Of a stretch of DNA of 64,000 nucleotides, positions 8,634 to 17,757 are shown in pieces (within the stretch, counting starts at the first letter, position 1; each line of letters begins with the position of its first letter). A program made the position numbers and the translations under genes. Source of the stretch: Streptomyces sp. CB01580 (GTDB lineage: Bacteria; Actinomycetota; Actinomycetes; Streptomycetales; Streptomycetaceae); contig NZ_LIXJ01000020.1 in assembly GCF_001905795.1 (NCBI RefSeq), positions 188,185-252,184 of the forward strand. Reading direction: 5' to 3'. The notes beneath the pieces were generated by a model that ran no database searches, was not told the origin of the DNA, and saw only the letters and a list, made by a program, of their open reading frames with translations.

Positions 8634-9422
8634 TCAACCGTCCGATACCGCAGGGGCGGTGGGCGCACTCACGTCGAAGTGTCCCGCTTTGGGGGCGGCT
8701 TTCATCAGAGCGGTGAGGACCTCGGCCTTCACCGACCCGTCCTCGCCGCTGCCCCAGTTCACCGTACGGCCCCGGGTGAGCTCCAGGGAGATCGCATCGT
8801 ACGAGGTGATCCGTACGACCTCGGTGTCCTTGGCGACATCGCCCGGGAGTCCGCCCGCGACCCGGACCGCCTCCCGCACCAGTCGATCGCTGCCGAAGCG
8901 GCGCAGACCGGGGGACTGACGAGGAGTCAGTTCCAGGATCGGTACGCGCCGGGGCGCTTTGTCCACGGTCGCGAAACGCACGCCCTTCGCGTCCACTTCG
9001 ACGAACTTCGCACCCTTTTTCATCAGCAGGACCGGCTGCCGTTCGGTCACTTTAAGTCCGATTCCGTGCGGCCAAGACCGCACGACATCCACCGAGTCGA
9101 TACGACGCACCTTCTGGCGCAACCGGTCGGCGATGGCGTCGGTGTCCACGGAGATGAGCGGGGCGCCGACCGGCACCGCCGCGACGGCCTCGACCTCGGC
9201 CGGGGTCAGCACGTCGACACCGGTCGTCCTGACCCGTTCGACCCGGAGCCAGGACGAGCCGTAGAGCGCCCAGACGGCTCCCGAACCGAGCAGCAGGACC
9301 AGCACGCCGGTCACGATCAGCTGGACACGGCTGGGCCGCCAACGCCCTTCGGGGCTCGACGGGTCGGCCGGGGAGTCCTTCTGCTGCGCTGCACCGCGCT
9401 GGGCGGTCGTCGGTCCGGCCAC
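8634..9422 (-). CDS. ftsQ: Cell division protein FtsQ (DivIB)
   Basis: Bitopic membrane protein of the septal complex with FtsL and FtsB/DivIC, coupling FtsZ rings to septal wall synthesis. The 262-residue product has a cytoplasmic N-terminus (about 1-35), one transmembrane helix (VQLIVTGVLVLLLGSGAVWA, about 33-53), a POTRA domain (about 57-130, ending WPHGIGLKVTERQPV) and the FtsQ beta domain. The start is GTG with GGAG about 5 bases upstream. A hairpin lies between murG and this gene. Confidence 0.95.
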   Translation of the reverse strand: MAGPTTAQRGAAQQKDSPADPSSPEGRWRPSRVQLIVTGVLVLLLGSGAVWALYGSSWLRVERVRTTGVDVLTPAEVEAVAAVPVGAPLISVDTDAIADRLRQKVRRIDSVDVVRSWPHGIGLKVTERQPVLLMKKGAKFVEVDAKGVRFATVDKAPRRVPILELTPRQSPGLRRFGSDRLVREAVRVAGGLPGDVAKDTEVVRITSYDAISLELTRGRTVNWGSGEDGSVKAEVLTALMKAAPKAGHFDVSAPTAPAVSDG

Positions 9423-9437
9423 GCTCGCTCCTCACAC

Positions 9438-9466
9438 CGGGTCCGGGGGTCGTGCCCCCGGACCCG
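9438..9466 (-). terminator. Hairpin between murG and ftsQ inside the division cluster
   Basis: Perfect 12-bp stem (9438-9449 with 9455-9466; GGTCCGGGGG against CCCCCGGACC in the core) with a 5-base loop. It starts 7 bases beyond the murG stop and ends just before the ftsQ ribosome site. It may attenuate read-through or protect the upstream mRNA end. Confidence 0.65.
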
Positions 9467-9472
9467 TCCGCC

Positions 9473-10567
9473 TCACGCGCCTCGGCGTGCGGCAATCGCC
9501 TCGTACACCATGCCGACGAGCAGGTCGTCGGCGTCCCTGCGGCCGAACTCGGCGGCGGCGCGGGACATTTCGTACAGCCGGTGCGGATCGGCGAGCACCG
9601 GCAGGACGTTGCCCTGCACCCACTCGGGGGTGAGCGCCGCGTCGTCCACCAGCAGTCCGCCGCCCGCGTTCACCACCGGCTGCGCGTTGAGCCGCTGTTC
9701 GCCGTTGCCGATGGGCAGCGGCACATAGGCGGCGGGCAGTCCGACGGCGGAGAGCTCGGCGACGGTCATCGCGCCCGCGCGGCAGAGCATCATGTCGGCC
9801 GCCGCGTACGCGAGGTCCATCCGGTCCACGTACGGTACCGGGTTGTACGGCGGCATACCGGGCATGTTGTCGACGTGCGGCAGTTCGTTCTTCGGGCCGA
9901 CCACGTGCAGGATCTGGATCCCGGAACGCTGGAGCAGCGGGGCGACGCGCTGGACCACCTCGTTGAGGCGGCGCGCGCCCTGGGAGCCGCCGGAGACCAG
10001 CAGCGTCGGCAGGTTGGGGTCCAGGCCGAAGGTGGCGCGCGCCTCGGGACGGACCCGGGCACGGTCCAGGGTGGCGATGGTCCGGCGCAGCGGGATGCCG
10101 ATGTAGCGGGCGCCGCGGAGCTTGCTGTCGGGGGTGGAGACGGCGACCCCGTGGGCGTACCGCGAACCGATCTTGTTGGCCAGACCGGGCCGGGCATTGG
10201 CCTCGTGGACGACGATCGGCACACCGGCGCGCTTGGCCGCCAGATAGCCGGGCAGGGCGACGTAGCCGCCGAAGCCGACCACGCAGTCCGCCTTGGTGCG
10301 CTCCAGGACCTGCTCGGCGGCCTTGATGGTGCCGCGCAGCCGTCCCGGGACGGTGATCAGTTCCGGGGTGGGCTTGCGCGGCAACGGTACGGCCGGGATG
10401 AGGGCGAGTTCGTACCCCCGCTCGGGTACGAGCCTGGTCTCGAGTCCGCGCTCCGTGCCGAGGGCAGTGATCCCCACGGTCGGGTCCTGCCTGCGCAGGG
10501 CGTCCGCGAGGGCGAGCGCGGGCTCGATGTGGCCGGCGGTCCCCCCGCCGGCGAGTACGACATGCAC
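9473..10567 (-). CDS. murG: MurG, lipid II-forming N-acetylglucosaminyltransferase
   Basis: Transfers GlcNAc from UDP-GlcNAc to lipid I at the inner face of the membrane, giving lipid II. The 364-residue GT-B fold protein shows the GGTAGH loop (residues 8-13), VGFGGYVALPG (near 97), HEANARPG (near 122) and the C-domain loop SGGSQGARRLNE (near 191). The UDP-sugar-binding LCRAGAMTVAEL stretch is near 262. The GTG start is 6 bases after the ftsW stop. Confidence 0.97.
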   Translation of the reverse strand: MHVVLAGGGTAGHIEPALALADALRRQDPTVGITALGTERGLETRLVPERGYELALIPAVPLPRKPTPELITVPGRLRGTIKAAEQVLERTKADCVVGFGGYVALPGYLAAKRAGVPIVVHEANARPGLANKIGSRYAHGVAVSTPDSKLRGARYIGIPLRRTIATLDRARVRPEARATFGLDPNLPTLLVSGGSQGARRLNEVVQRVAPLLQRSGIQILHVVGPKNELPHVDNMPGMPPYNPVPYVDRMDLAYAAADMMLCRAGAMTVAELSAVGLPAAYVPLPIGNGEQRLNAQPVVNAGGGLLVDDAALTPEWVQGNVLPVLADPHRLYEMSRAAAEFGRRDADDLLVGMVYEAIAARRGA

Positions 10568-10573
10568 CGAAAT

Positions 10574-12019
10574 TCACCGCTCTCCGGACGGACGCTTCTT
10601 GACGCGCCGTCTCATCGTCTTCCATCTCACCCCGGGCCTCCGCATGGCCAGGGCCGCCTTCGCGGCGGGTTCCTCTCGCGCGAACGCGATCAGCAGCCCG
10701 ACGGCGAACATGGTCGGCAGCAGGGCCGACCCTCCGTAGGAGAACAGCGGGAGCGGGACACCGGCGATCGGCAGCAGGCCGAGCACCGCACCGATGTTGA
10801 TCACGAACTGCACCATGATCCAGGTGGTCACGCCTCCCGCGGCGTACCTCACGAAGGGGTCCTCCGTGCGTCCGGCCACGCGGATACTCGCATAGCCTAG
10901 AGCCGCGAAGAGAGCGAGCACCGACAGCGTCCCGGCCAGCCCCAGTTCCTCCCCGGTGATGGCGAAGATGAAGTCGGTGTGCGGTTCAGGCAGTTGACCC
11001 CATTTTTCCACACTCGCGCCGAGCCCGGAACCGAACCATCCGCCGGAGGCCAGGGCGTAGATGCCGTGCACGGCCTGCCAGCACGAGTCGTCGGGGCCCG
11101 GGTCTGTGGCGCCCACGCAGGCGAGCCGGGACATCCGGTTCGGGCTGGTCTTGATCAGCACGAAGGCGATCACGGTGGCGAAGGCGAGCACCCCGCCGAA
11201 GAGCCGGGTGGGGGCGCCCGCCAGCCAGAGCAGTCCGAACAGGATCGCCGTGAGAATGATCGCAGTGCCCATGTCACCGCCGAGCATGATCAGCCCGAGG
11301 AGCAGGAAGGCCACCGGGACGAGCGGCACGAGCATGTGCTTCCACTGCGTGAGCAGTTGCTTGTCCTGTTTGCGGGCGAGCAGGTCGGCGCCCCACAGGA
11401 CCAGCGCGAGCTTGCCGAACTCGCTGGGCTGGAGCTGGAAGGGGCCGCCCAGCGAGAGCCAGTTCTGGTTGCCGTTGATCGACATCCCTATCCCCGGCAC
11501 CTGGACCAGCGCCATCAGGAAGACGGCTCCCAGGAGCAGCGGGTAGGACAGCGCCCGGTGGAGCTTGACGGGCATCCGCGCGGCGACCGCCATCAGAACG
11601 GCTCCGATGACGGCGGCGAGGAACTGCTTGCGGAAGAAGTAGCCGCCGGGCTTGTTCAGCTCCAGGGCCTTGATCATCGAGGCGGAGTAGACCATCACCA
11701 GGCCGAGCACGGTGATCAGCAGGCCGGCGCCCAGGATCAGGTAGTACGCGGTCAGGGGGCGGTCCCAGGCCCGCCGTGCCCGCTCGTACAGCCGCCGTGC
11801 CGCGCCGCCGCGAGGGGCTCGGGGCGAACCGGTGGTACGGCCCTTGGGGCGGGGTGCGGCGGGGCGCCGGGGACCGGTGGCGGAGCGGACCCGCAGGAGG
11901 GGTCCGAGGGGTGCCCCGGCGCCCGCGGGCAGGGGCGGGGCGAGTGCCCGGCTGATCGCCGCGGGGACCCGTGGGCGGTTCCCACGGGCCACTGCGGCAG
12001 AGCTCTCTTCGGCCGGCAT
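10574..12019 (-). CDS. ftsW: FtsW, SEDS-family septal peptidoglycan polymerase
   Basis: Multi-pass membrane glycosyltransferase that polymerises lipid II at the septum with its partner FtsI. The product (481 residues) has a long basic, Pro/Arg-rich cytoplasmic N-terminus (about 1-85), then about ten membrane helices. Conserved SEDS motifs include QPSEFGKLA, the ITGEELG loop and the C-terminal PLFSYGGSAL. The ATG at 12019 is preferred over a GTG six codons earlier because GGAGGGG lies 9 bases before the ATG. A 100-base gap follows murD; murG starts 6 bases downstream. Confidence 0.95.
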   Translation of the reverse strand: MPAEESSAAVARGNRPRVPAAISRALAPPLPAGAGAPLGPLLRVRSATGPRRPAAPRPKGRTTGSPRAPRGGAARRLYERARRAWDRPLTAYYLILGAGLLITVLGLVMVYSASMIKALELNKPGGYFFRKQFLAAVIGAVLMAVAARMPVKLHRALSYPLLLGAVFLMALVQVPGIGMSINGNQNWLSLGGPFQLQPSEFGKLALVLWGADLLARKQDKQLLTQWKHMLVPLVPVAFLLLGLIMLGGDMGTAIILTAILFGLLWLAGAPTRLFGGVLAFATVIAFVLIKTSPNRMSRLACVGATDPGPDDSCWQAVHGIYALASGGWFGSGLGASVEKWGQLPEPHTDFIFAITGEELGLAGTLSVLALFAALGYASIRVAGRTEDPFVRYAAGGVTTWIMVQFVINIGAVLGLLPIAGVPLPLFSYGGSALLPTMFAVGLLIAFAREEPAAKAALAMRRPGVRWKTMRRRVKKRPSGER

Positions 12020-12119
12020 TGTCGCTGTCCCCTCCACGAATGTGCGTGCCCGGGGCCGCCGCCGAGGGCCGGGCGCCCGCGCCCGGTCGTGCGGACGGCA
12101 CGGCGCGGGGGCCGGCCCG

Positions 12120-13553
12120 TCAGTCGCTCTCGGCTGCGAGCGCGCGGACCGCGTCCGCGAACGCCTCGCCCCGCTTGTTGTAGTTGACGAACATGTCCAT
12201 CGAGGCGCAGGCCGGGGCCAGCAGGACGGTGTCCCCCGGCCCGGCGAGCCGGGCCGCCTCGCGGACCGCCTCGGACATCGCCCCAGTGTCGGTCCGGTCG
12301 AGGTCGACCACCGGGACCTCGGGGGCGTGTCGCGCGAGGGCTTCGCGGATCAGCGCCCGGTCCCGGCCCATCAGCACCACGCCCCGCAGCCGCCCGGCGG
12401 CCCCGGTCACCAGTTCGTCGAAGGCGGCGCCCTTGGCGAGGCCGCCGGCGATCCACACGATCGGGTCGTAGGCGGCGAGGGACGCCTCTGCGGCGTGGGT
12501 GTTGGTGGCCTTGGAGTCGTCGACATAGGCGACGTCCGCGACGTCCGCGACGTGCTCGATGCGGTGCGGGTCGGGGCGGAAGGCCCGCAGGCCGTCCCGT
12601 ACCGCCGCGGGCTCGACGCCGAAGGCGCGGGCCAGGGCCGCCGCCGCCAGGGCGTTGGCGACGTTGTGCGGGGCGGCCGGGACGACGTCGGAGACCTCGG
12701 CGAGCTCCTGGGCCTGCTCGTGCCGGTTCTCCACGAAGGCCCGGTCGACGAGGATGCCGTCGACGACACCCAGCTGGGAGGGGCCCGGCGTGCCCAGGGT
12801 GAAGCCGATGGCGCGACAGCCCTCCTCGACGTCCGCCTCGCGGACCAGGTCCTCGGTCGCCTTCTGAGCCGCGTTGTAGACGCAGGCGACGCGGTTGCCC
12901 TCGTAGATCCGGCCCTTGTCGGCGGCGTACGCCTCCATGGAGCCGTGCCAGTCGAGGTGGTCGGGGGCGAGGTTGAGGACGGCCGCGGAGTGGGCGCGCA
13001 GCGAGGGCGCCCAGTGCAGCTGGTAGCTGGACAGTTCGACGGCGAGGACGTCGTACTCCTCGTCGCCGAGGACGGCGTCGAGGAGGGAGACGCCGATGTT
13101 GCCGACGGCCGCGGTGCGCAGCCCGGCCGCCTCCAGGATGGAGGCGAGCATCCGTACGGTCGTGGTCTTGCCGTTCGTGCCGGTGACCGCGAGCCAGGGC
13201 GCGGCGCCGGGGCCGCGCAGCCGCCAGGCGAGTTCGACATCGCCCCAGACCGGAACGCCCGCCTCGGCGGCCGCGGCGAACAGCGGCTTGTCGGGCCTCC
13301 AGCCGGGGGCGGTGACGACGAGCTCGGTGGACTCGGGCAGGGTCGCCCCGTCGCCGAGGCGGACGGTGATGCCCTCGGCCTCCAGTTCGGCGGCCTGTGT
13401 GCGGGAGCGCTCGTCGTCCCCGTCGTTGACGACCGTGACGACGGCGCCGAGGCCGTGCAGCGCGCGGGCCGCGGGGATTCCGGAGACGCCCAGTCCGGCG
13501 ACGGTGACGTGCTTGCCCTGCCAGTCCACTGTGCTCACTTCTCGGCTGCCCAT
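12120..13553 (-). CDS. murD: MurD, UDP-MurNAc-L-alanine:D-glutamate ligase
   Basis: Cytoplasmic ATP-dependent ligase adding D-glutamate to UDP-MurNAc-L-Ala. The N-terminal Rossmann domain starts near VTVAGLGVSGIPAAR. The Mur-ligase P-loop is VTGTNGKTTTVRML, with the central-domain NLAPDHLDWHGS (lysine carbamylation and metal region) and the C-terminal DDSKATNTHA. The start is uncertain: the ATG at 13553 overlaps mraY by 19 bases, while an in-frame GTG at 13538 would form a GTGA overlap with the mraY stop. The N-terminus MGSREVSTVDWQGKHVTV reads naturally from the ATG. Confidence 0.95.
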   Translation of the reverse strand: MGSREVSTVDWQGKHVTVAGLGVSGIPAARALHGLGAVVTVVNDGDDERSRTQAAELEAEGITVRLGDGATLPESTELVVTAPGWRPDKPLFAAAAEAGVPVWGDVELAWRLRGPGAAPWLAVTGTNGKTTTVRMLASILEAAGLRTAAVGNIGVSLLDAVLGDEEYDVLAVELSSYQLHWAPSLRAHSAAVLNLAPDHLDWHGSMEAYAADKGRIYEGNRVACVYNAAQKATEDLVREADVEEGCRAIGFTLGTPGPSQLGVVDGILVDRAFVENRHEQAQELAEVSDVVPAAPHNVANALAAAALARAFGVEPAAVRDGLRAFRPDPHRIEHVADVADVAYVDDSKATNTHAAEASLAAYDPIVWIAGGLAKGAAFDELVTGAAGRLRGVVLMGRDRALIREALARHAPEVPVVDLDRTDTGAMSEAVREAARLAGPGDTVLLAPACASMDMFVNYNKRGEAFADAVRALAAESD

Positions 13554-14605
13554 CCCGCGTAGAAGAGTCCGAGGCCGACGATCACGCACATGCCCTGGAT
13601 GATCCAGAAGCGGACCACCACAAGGACCTCGGACCACCCCTTTAGTTCGAAGTGGTGCTGGAGCGGTGCCATCCGGAAGACCCGCTTGCCGGTCATCTTG
13701 AAGGAACCGACCTGGATGACCACGGACATGGTGATCATCACGAAGAGACCGCCGAGGACGGCCAGCAGGAACTCCGTGCGGGAGCAGATCGCCAGGCCGG
13801 ACAGCGCGCCGCCGAGGGCGAGCGAGCCGGTGTCGCCCATGAAGATCTTGGCGGGCGAGGTGTTCCACCACAGGAAGCCGAAGCAGGCGCCCATCAGCGC
13901 GGAGGCGACCACGGCGAGGTCGAGCGGATCTCGTACCTGGAAACAGGCGTTGGGGTTGGTCAGGGCCTTCGCGTTGGCACAGGACTCCTGGAACTGCCAC
14001 AGCCCGATGAAGGTGTACGCGCCAAAGACCATCACGGACGCGCCGGTGGCCAGGCCGTCCAGGCCGTCCGTGAGGTTCACGCCGTTGGACATGGCGAGGA
14101 TCATGAACAGGGCCCAGACGACGAACAGCACCGGGCCGATCGACCAGCCGAAGTCCGTGACGAACGACAGCTTCATGGAGGCTGGGGTGTTGCCGCGACC
14201 GTCGGCGAACTGGAGCGAGAGCACCGCGAAGGCGACACCGACGATCAGCTGGCCCGCCATCTTCGCCTTGGCCCGCAGACCCAGCGAGCGCTGCTTGACG
14301 ATCTTGATGTAGTCGTCGAGAAAGCCGACGAGGCCCATGCCGGCCATCAGGAAGAGCACCAGAATGCCCGAGAAGGTCATCGGCTCGCCGGTGATCACCT
14401 TCGTCAGGAAGTACGCGATGATCGTGGCCAGGATGAAGGCGATCCCACCCATGGTGGGGGTGCCCTTCTTGGACCCGTGGGTGCGCGGGCCGTCGTCCCG
14501 GATGAACTGGCCGTATCCCTTGCGGGCCAGCAGCTTGATCAGCAGCGGAGTTCCGACCAGGGTCAGGAAGAGCCCGATGGCCCCCGCGAACAGGATCTGC
14601 CTCAT
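13535..14605 (-). CDS. mraY: MraY, phospho-MurNAc-pentapeptide transferase
   Basis: Integral membrane enzyme that transfers phospho-MurNAc-pentapeptide to undecaprenyl phosphate, making lipid I. The 356-residue product has about ten hydrophobic helices and the family signatures: HGSKKGTPTMGG (residues 43-54), LGFLDDYIK-like VGFLDDYIKI near 116, NLTDGLDGLA, GDTGSLALGG and APLQHHFELKGW. The ATG overlaps the murF stop (ATGA), coupling translation. Confidence 0.97.
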   Translation of the reverse strand: MRQILFAGAIGLFLTLVGTPLLIKLLARKGYGQFIRDDGPRTHGSKKGTPTMGGIAFILATIIAYFLTKVITGEPMTFSGILVLFLMAGMGLVGFLDDYIKIVKQRSLGLRAKAKMAGQLIVGVAFAVLSLQFADGRGNTPASMKLSFVTDFGWSIGPVLFVVWALFMILAMSNGVNLTDGLDGLATGASVMVFGAYTFIGLWQFQESCANAKALTNPNACFQVRDPLDLAVVASALMGACFGFLWWNTSPAKIFMGDTGSLALGGALSGLAICSRTEFLLAVLGGLFVMITMSVVIQVGSFKMTGKRVFRMAPLQHHFELKGWSEVLVVVRFWIIQGMCVIVGLGLFYAGWAAEK

Positions 14606-16008
14606 CGGCCGGCGACCTCGCCCTCGGACGCGTTCTCCAGCAGTGCCATGGCGACCTGCTCCAGGCCGACCGACCGGGACGCCTTCACCAGCACGACGTC
14701 TCCCGGGCGCAGTTCACTGCGCAACAGGTCGACCGCAGCCTGTGCGTCGGACACGTGCACCGACTCCTCACCCCACGAACCCTCGTTGTATGCGCCCAGT
14801 TGCAGCCAGGAGGCCTCTTTGCCCCCCACCGCGACGAGCTTGCTGACGTTGAGCCGGACGGCGAGCCGTCCGACCGCGTCGTGCTCGGCGAGCGAGGCGT
14901 CGCCCAGCTCGGCCATGGGGCCGAGCACCGCCCACGTACGACGGCCCCTCCCCATGGCGGCCAGTGCGCGCAGCGCTGCCTTCATGGATTCGGGGTTCGC
15001 GTTGTAGGCGTCGTTGACGATCGTCACGCCGTCCGGACGCTCGGTGACCTCCATGCGCCAGCGGGAGAGGGTGCCCGCCTCGGAGAGCCCTTCGGCGATC
15101 TCGTCTGCGGACAGGCCCAGCTCATGGGCGACGGCGGCCGCGGCGAGCGCGTTCGACACGTGGTGCTCACCGTACAGGCGCATCGTCACATCACTGCACC
15201 CGGTGGGTGTGTGGAGCGTGAAAGCGGGGCGGCCGTCGTCGGTGAGACGTACGTTCTCGCCCCGTACGTCCGCTTCCGCGGCCTCGCCGAAGAGCAGCAC
15301 CCGTGCCTTCGTGCGGGAGGTCATGGCGCGGACGAGCGGGTCGTCGGCGTTGAGCACGGCGACGCCGTCCTCGGGCAGGGACTCGACCATCTCGCCCTTC
15401 GCCCGGGCGATCTGCTCCCGGCCGCCGAACTCCCCGATGTGGGCGGTGCCGACGTTGAGGACGAGGCCGATCCGGGGCGGGACGAGACCGGTGAGGTAGC
15501 GGATGTCGCCGATGTAGCGCGCGCCCATCTCCAGGACGAGGTGCCGGGTCTCCTCGGTGGCGCGCAACGCGGTCAGCGGCAGGCCGATCTCGTTGTTGAG
15601 GTTGCCCGCCGGATAGACGGTGGGGCCCTTGCGTTCGAGGAGTTGGGCGATGACGTCCTTGGTGGAGGTCTTGCCCGCGGAGCCGGTGAGGGCGACGACG
15701 GTGGTGCCGAGGCGGCCGACTACGGTGCGGGCGAGCGCGCCGAGCGCGGCCACGACGTCGTCGACGACGATCGCCGGAACACCGACGGGGCGGGCGGCCA
15801 GCACGGCTGCCGCGCCCGCCTCGACGGCGCGCTGCGCGTAGTCGTGGCCGTCGACCCGCTCTCCGACGAAGGCGGCGAACAGGCTGCCCTGCTCCACCTC
15901 TCGGGAGTCGATGACGACGGGCCCGCTGACGACCGCTGCCTGATCGGGTATGTCGTGTGGCTGCCCGCCGACGATTTCGGCGATCTCGGCGAGGGAAAGG
16001 GCGATCAC
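14602..16008 (-). CDS. murF: MurF, UDP-MurNAc-tripeptide:D-Ala-D-Ala ligase
   Basis: Adds D-Ala-D-Ala to UDP-MurNAc-tripeptide in the cytoplasm, completing the soluble precursor. The product is 468 residues with the MurF N-terminal substrate domain (SLAEIAEIVGGQ; DSREVEQGSLFAAF), the P-loop ALTGSAGKTSTKD near residue 105, the Mur-ligase NLNNEIGLP region, and the C-terminal domain beginning NDAYNANPESMKAAL. The GTG at 16008 lies 4 bases after the murE stop; a longer in-frame extension upstream only shadows murE. Confidence 0.95.
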   Translation of the reverse strand: MIALSLAEIAEIVGGQPHDIPDQAAVVSGPVVIDSREVEQGSLFAAFVGERVDGHDYAQRAVEAGAAAVLAARPVGVPAIVVDDVVAALGALARTVVGRLGTTVVALTGSAGKTSTKDVIAQLLERKGPTVYPAGNLNNEIGLPLTALRATEETRHLVLEMGARYIGDIRYLTGLVPPRIGLVLNVGTAHIGEFGGREQIARAKGEMVESLPEDGVAVLNADDPLVRAMTSRTKARVLLFGEAAEADVRGENVRLTDDGRPAFTLHTPTGCSDVTMRLYGEHHVSNALAAAAVAHELGLSADEIAEGLSEAGTLSRWRMEVTERPDGVTIVNDAYNANPESMKAALRALAAMGRGRRTWAVLGPMAELGDASLAEHDAVGRLAVRLNVSKLVAVGGKEASWLQLGAYNEGSWGEESVHVSDAQAAVDLLRSELRPGDVVLVKASRSVGLEQVAMALLENASEGEVAGR

Positions 16009-16012
16009 TTGG

Positions 16013-17740
16013 TCATCCCTGACTGTTGTTCTCGTGGGTGTGGGCGCGGTCGGCGGCCCCGGAGGTGCCGCCGTGTCCCAGGGAGCGTTCGATGGCCGCG
16101 CGCAGGACCACGCGGTCGTCGAAGGGGCGTACCACGCCATGGATGTCCTGCCCCTGCTCGTGGCCCTTGCCGGCGACCAGCACGGTGTCACCGGGCTCGG
16201 CTCGGGCGACCGCGGCGGCGATGGCGGCGGCCCGGTCGGCGTCGACCAGGACGTCGCCCCGCTCGTGGACGGGCACCTCGGCGGCGCCCGCGAGCATGGC
16301 GGCGAGGATTCCGAGCGGGTCCTCGGAACGGGGGTTGTCCGAAGTCAGTACGGCGGTGTCGGCGAGCCGGGCCGCGGCTGCGCCCATCGGGCCGCGCTTG
16401 GTGGTGTCGCGGTCGCCGCCGCAGCCGAGGACGACGTGCAGCCTGCCCCGGGTGACCTTGCGCAGCGAACGGAGCACGGACTCGACGGCATCGGTCTTGT
16501 GCGCGTAGTCGACGACGGCGAGGTAGTCCTGTCCGGCGTCGACGCGCTCCAGCCGCCCGGGGACGCCGGGGACGGCGGCGACGCCGTCGGCCGCGGTCTG
16601 CGGGTCGAGGCCCGCGACGGCCAGCGTGACGACGGCGGCGAGGGCGTTGGCCACGTTGAACGGGCCGGGCAGCGGGGCCCTGGCGGCGATCCGCTCGTCC
16701 TTGGGGCCGACGACGGTGAACGTGGAGCCCAGCGGGCCGACCTCGACGTCCTCGGCACGCCAGTCGGCGTCCGGGTGGCCCTCGGCGGAGAAGGTGACGA
16801 CCGGGACCGAGGCCTCGGCGACCAGCCTGCGGCCGTAGGCGTCGTCGAAGTTGACGACGCCCTGCCGACTGCGGCGCGGGGTGAAGAGCTGCGCCTTGGC
16901 CTGGAAGTAGTCCTCCATCCCGGAGTGGAACTCCATGTGCTCCGGGCTGAGGTTGTTGAAGACCGCGACGTCGAAGACGCATCCGTCGACCCGGCCGAGG
17001 ACCAGCGCATGGCTGGAGACCTCCATGGTCACCGCGTCGACCCCGCGCTCGCGCATCACGGCGAGCAGCGCCTGGAGGTCGGTGGCCTCGGGGGTGGTGC
17101 GCTCGGACTTGATGCGTTCGTCGCCGATTCGCGTCTCGACCGTGCCGATCAGGCCGGTGGCCCGGGCGGCGGCGCGCAGGCCGCCCTCGACGAGGTACGC
17201 GGTGGTGGTCTTCCCGGAGGTTCCGGTGATGCCGATCCGCAGGAGGTCCTCGCCGGGACGTCCGTAGATCTCGGCGGCGAGTTCGCCCATACGGGCGCGC
17301 GGGTCCTCGGTGACCAGGACCGGCAGTCCGGTGGCGGCGGCGCGCTCGGCTCCGGCCGGGTCGGTGAGGACCGCCGCGGCTCCGAGGCCGGCCGCCTGGG
17401 CGGCGAAGTCGGCGCCGTGGAAGCGGGCACCCGGCAGAGCGGCGTAGACGTCGCCGGGGCGGACCGCCCGGGAGTCGTGGGTGATGCCGGTGACCTCGGC
17501 GGTCCCCGGCGGCTCGACTCCCAGCCGGGCTGCCAGCTCACCGAGCGGCGTCGGCCTGAGCCGATCCGGGCGGGGCGCTCCCGGCTGGTTCACGGGGGCG
17601 GCCTTCTGGGTGGTTTGGAACTGATCAGCGTGGGGCACGGCGGTGAGCGTACCGGGCTCACCCGGCCTCTCGCGAAGTGAGGGGCCGGGGTCCCGGTGGT
17701 TCCCGTTCCGGTTCCCGGGATCGGGGGTGATGGTCGTCAC
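16013..17740 (-). CDS. murE: MurE, UDP-MurNAc-L-Ala-D-Glu:diaminopimelate ligase
   Basis: Adds the third stem-peptide residue. The product is 575 residues with the P-loop GITGTSGKTTTAYLV, the ERTTPEATDLQ substrate loop, NLSPEHMEFHSG, and the DNPRSEDP motif. The DNPR sequence is the known diaminopimelate-selecting arginine motif (Streptomyces uses LL-DAP). The GTG at 17740 was chosen because GGGGAA lies 7 bases upstream and it follows the ftsI stop by 17 bases. The first 60 or so residues are Pro/Arg-rich and precede the recognisable domain, so a later GTG (17638 or 17593) cannot be ruled out. Confidence 0.94.
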   Translation of the reverse strand: MTTITPDPGNRNGNHRDPGPSLRERPGEPGTLTAVPHADQFQTTQKAAPVNQPGAPRPDRLRPTPLGELAARLGVEPPGTAEVTGITHDSRAVRPGDVYAALPGARFHGADFAAQAAGLGAAAVLTDPAGAERAAATGLPVLVTEDPRARMGELAAEIYGRPGEDLLRIGITGTSGKTTTAYLVEGGLRAAARATGLIGTVETRIGDERIKSERTTPEATDLQALLAVMRERGVDAVTMEVSSHALVLGRVDGCVFDVAVFNNLSPEHMEFHSGMEDYFQAKAQLFTPRRSRQGVVNFDDAYGRRLVAEASVPVVTFSAEGHPDADWRAEDVEVGPLGSTFTVVGPKDERIAARAPLPGPFNVANALAAVVTLAVAGLDPQTAADGVAAVPGVPGRLERVDAGQDYLAVVDYAHKTDAVESVLRSLRKVTRGRLHVVLGCGGDRDTTKRGPMGAAAARLADTAVLTSDNPRSEDPLGILAAMLAGAAEVPVHERGDVLVDADRAAAIAAAVARAEPGDTVLVAGKGHEQGQDIHGVVRPFDDRVVLRAAIERSLGHGGTSGAADRAHTHENNSQG

Positions 17741-17757
17741 TGATCGGTTCCCCGTGT

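Noticed and set aside
13652..15007. A 451-codon open frame antisense to mraY and murF
   Set aside because: It mirrors two confident minus-strand genes and has no recognisable domain.
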